Position numbers and translations under genes: made by a program. The notes under the pieces were generated by a model. That model worked only from the letters and a program-made list of their open reading frames with translations. It ran no database searches and was not told the DNA's origin. From positions 1 through 15,658 of the forward strand of contig CAZYPH010000047.1 in the NCBI GenBank assembly GCA_964649095.1: a stretch of 15,658 nt of DNA. Direction: 5' to 3'. This DNA is from CAZYPH01 sp964649095. Its GTDB lineage: Bacteria; Bdellovibrionota; UBA1018; UBA923. This document shows, piece after piece, positions 15,537-15,658 of the stretch. Each line of letters opens with the position of its first letter. The first letter of the stretch is position 1.

Positions 15537-15658
15537 CTACGGCGGACAGGCATGCGAGATCGGAATATTGTATTTAAAACTCAAATAACAATCGATGGCG
15601 TTGCGTTCATCATTTGAAAGGCTTGGGCTGAAGGTGATGACTTCGGCGATGTCGCCAT
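15537..15658 (-). CDS. C-terminal fragment of a LamG/concanavalin-like domain protein (5' end outside window)
   Basis: The minus-strand frame runs in from the right edge and stops at TAG 15539-15537, giving 40 residues: GDIAEVITFSPSLSNDERNA followed by IDCYLSFKYNIPI and the tail SHACPP. G-x-I-A-E-V-I-x-[FY]...L-S-x-x-E-R...I-x-x-Y-L-x-x-K-Y is the well-known last strand and helix of LamG-like jelly-roll domains in exported bacterial proteins, where they usually bind carbohydrate. It ends with an extra Cys shortly before the terminus. It lies 53 bases upstream of the 709-aa gene on the same strand, so the two may be co-transcribed. Confidence 0.7.
   Translation of the reverse strand, partial: GDIAEVITFSPSLSNDERNAIDCYLSFKYNIPISHACPP

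Overview
The window looks like a stretch of a Gram-negative chromosome that is dense in exported proteins. The evidence is an outer-membrane barrel ending in Phe, a lipoprotein with an LTGC lipobox, a FecR-domain protein, and N-terminal signal peptides or anchors on most of the complete genes. The mix (very long NHL-repeat protein with Ig-like modules, M64-type metallopeptidase, secreted phospholipase-D-like protein, LamG-type tail) is reminiscent of Bdellovibrionota or related delta-proteobacterial lineages. That placement is inference at low confidence. No tRNA, rRNA, CRISPR array, IS element or phage gene was seen.

Left block (1-7330). A giant exported protein, open at the left window edge, carries about three Ig-like modules and then twelve NHL-type repeats. 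Its end overlaps by 14 bases the start of a periplasmic FecR-domain gene. Converging on that gene, 6 bases away, is a minus-strand gene for a protein with N-terminal TPR repeats and a C-terminal outer-membrane beta-barrel. Divergent from it is a cytoplasmic DUF2268-like zinc peptidase. Its promoter (TTGTGA-N17-TACAAT) overlaps a perfect 15-base dyad and fixes its start codon.

Middle block (7337-11691, all minus strand). Read in the direction of transcription it is a tight run: lipoprotein (301 aa), single-pass membrane-anchored protein (about 254 aa, broken by a one-base frame disruption at an A5 run), exported M64-like metallopeptidase (542 aa, 4-base ATGA overlap), and a PLP-dependent threonine dehydratase/serine racemase-type enzyme (327 aa). 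Gaps are 40, -4 and 36 bases. The first three are all exported or membrane-bound and probably act together in the envelope. The fourth is cytoplasmic and may simply be downstream.

Right block (11692-15658). An AT-rich divergent spacer leads to a plus-strand exported phospholipase-D-superfamily protein that contains an 18-N gap. Its stop codon overlaps the stop of a convergent minus-strand gene for a 709-aa exported, almost lysine-free, mainly helical protein of unknown function. Upstream of that gene lie a hairpin over its leader and the C-terminal 40 residues of a LamG/concanavalin-like domain protein that runs off the right edge.

No stretch over 300 bases lacks a gene once the frame-disrupted membrane gene is extended to 10745. 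The most unexpected points are that broken gene with its AT palindrome and CAG/CTG hairpin, the 12-repeat (2 x 6) NHL array, and the operon joining a lipoprotein, a membrane anchor and an M64 peptidase.
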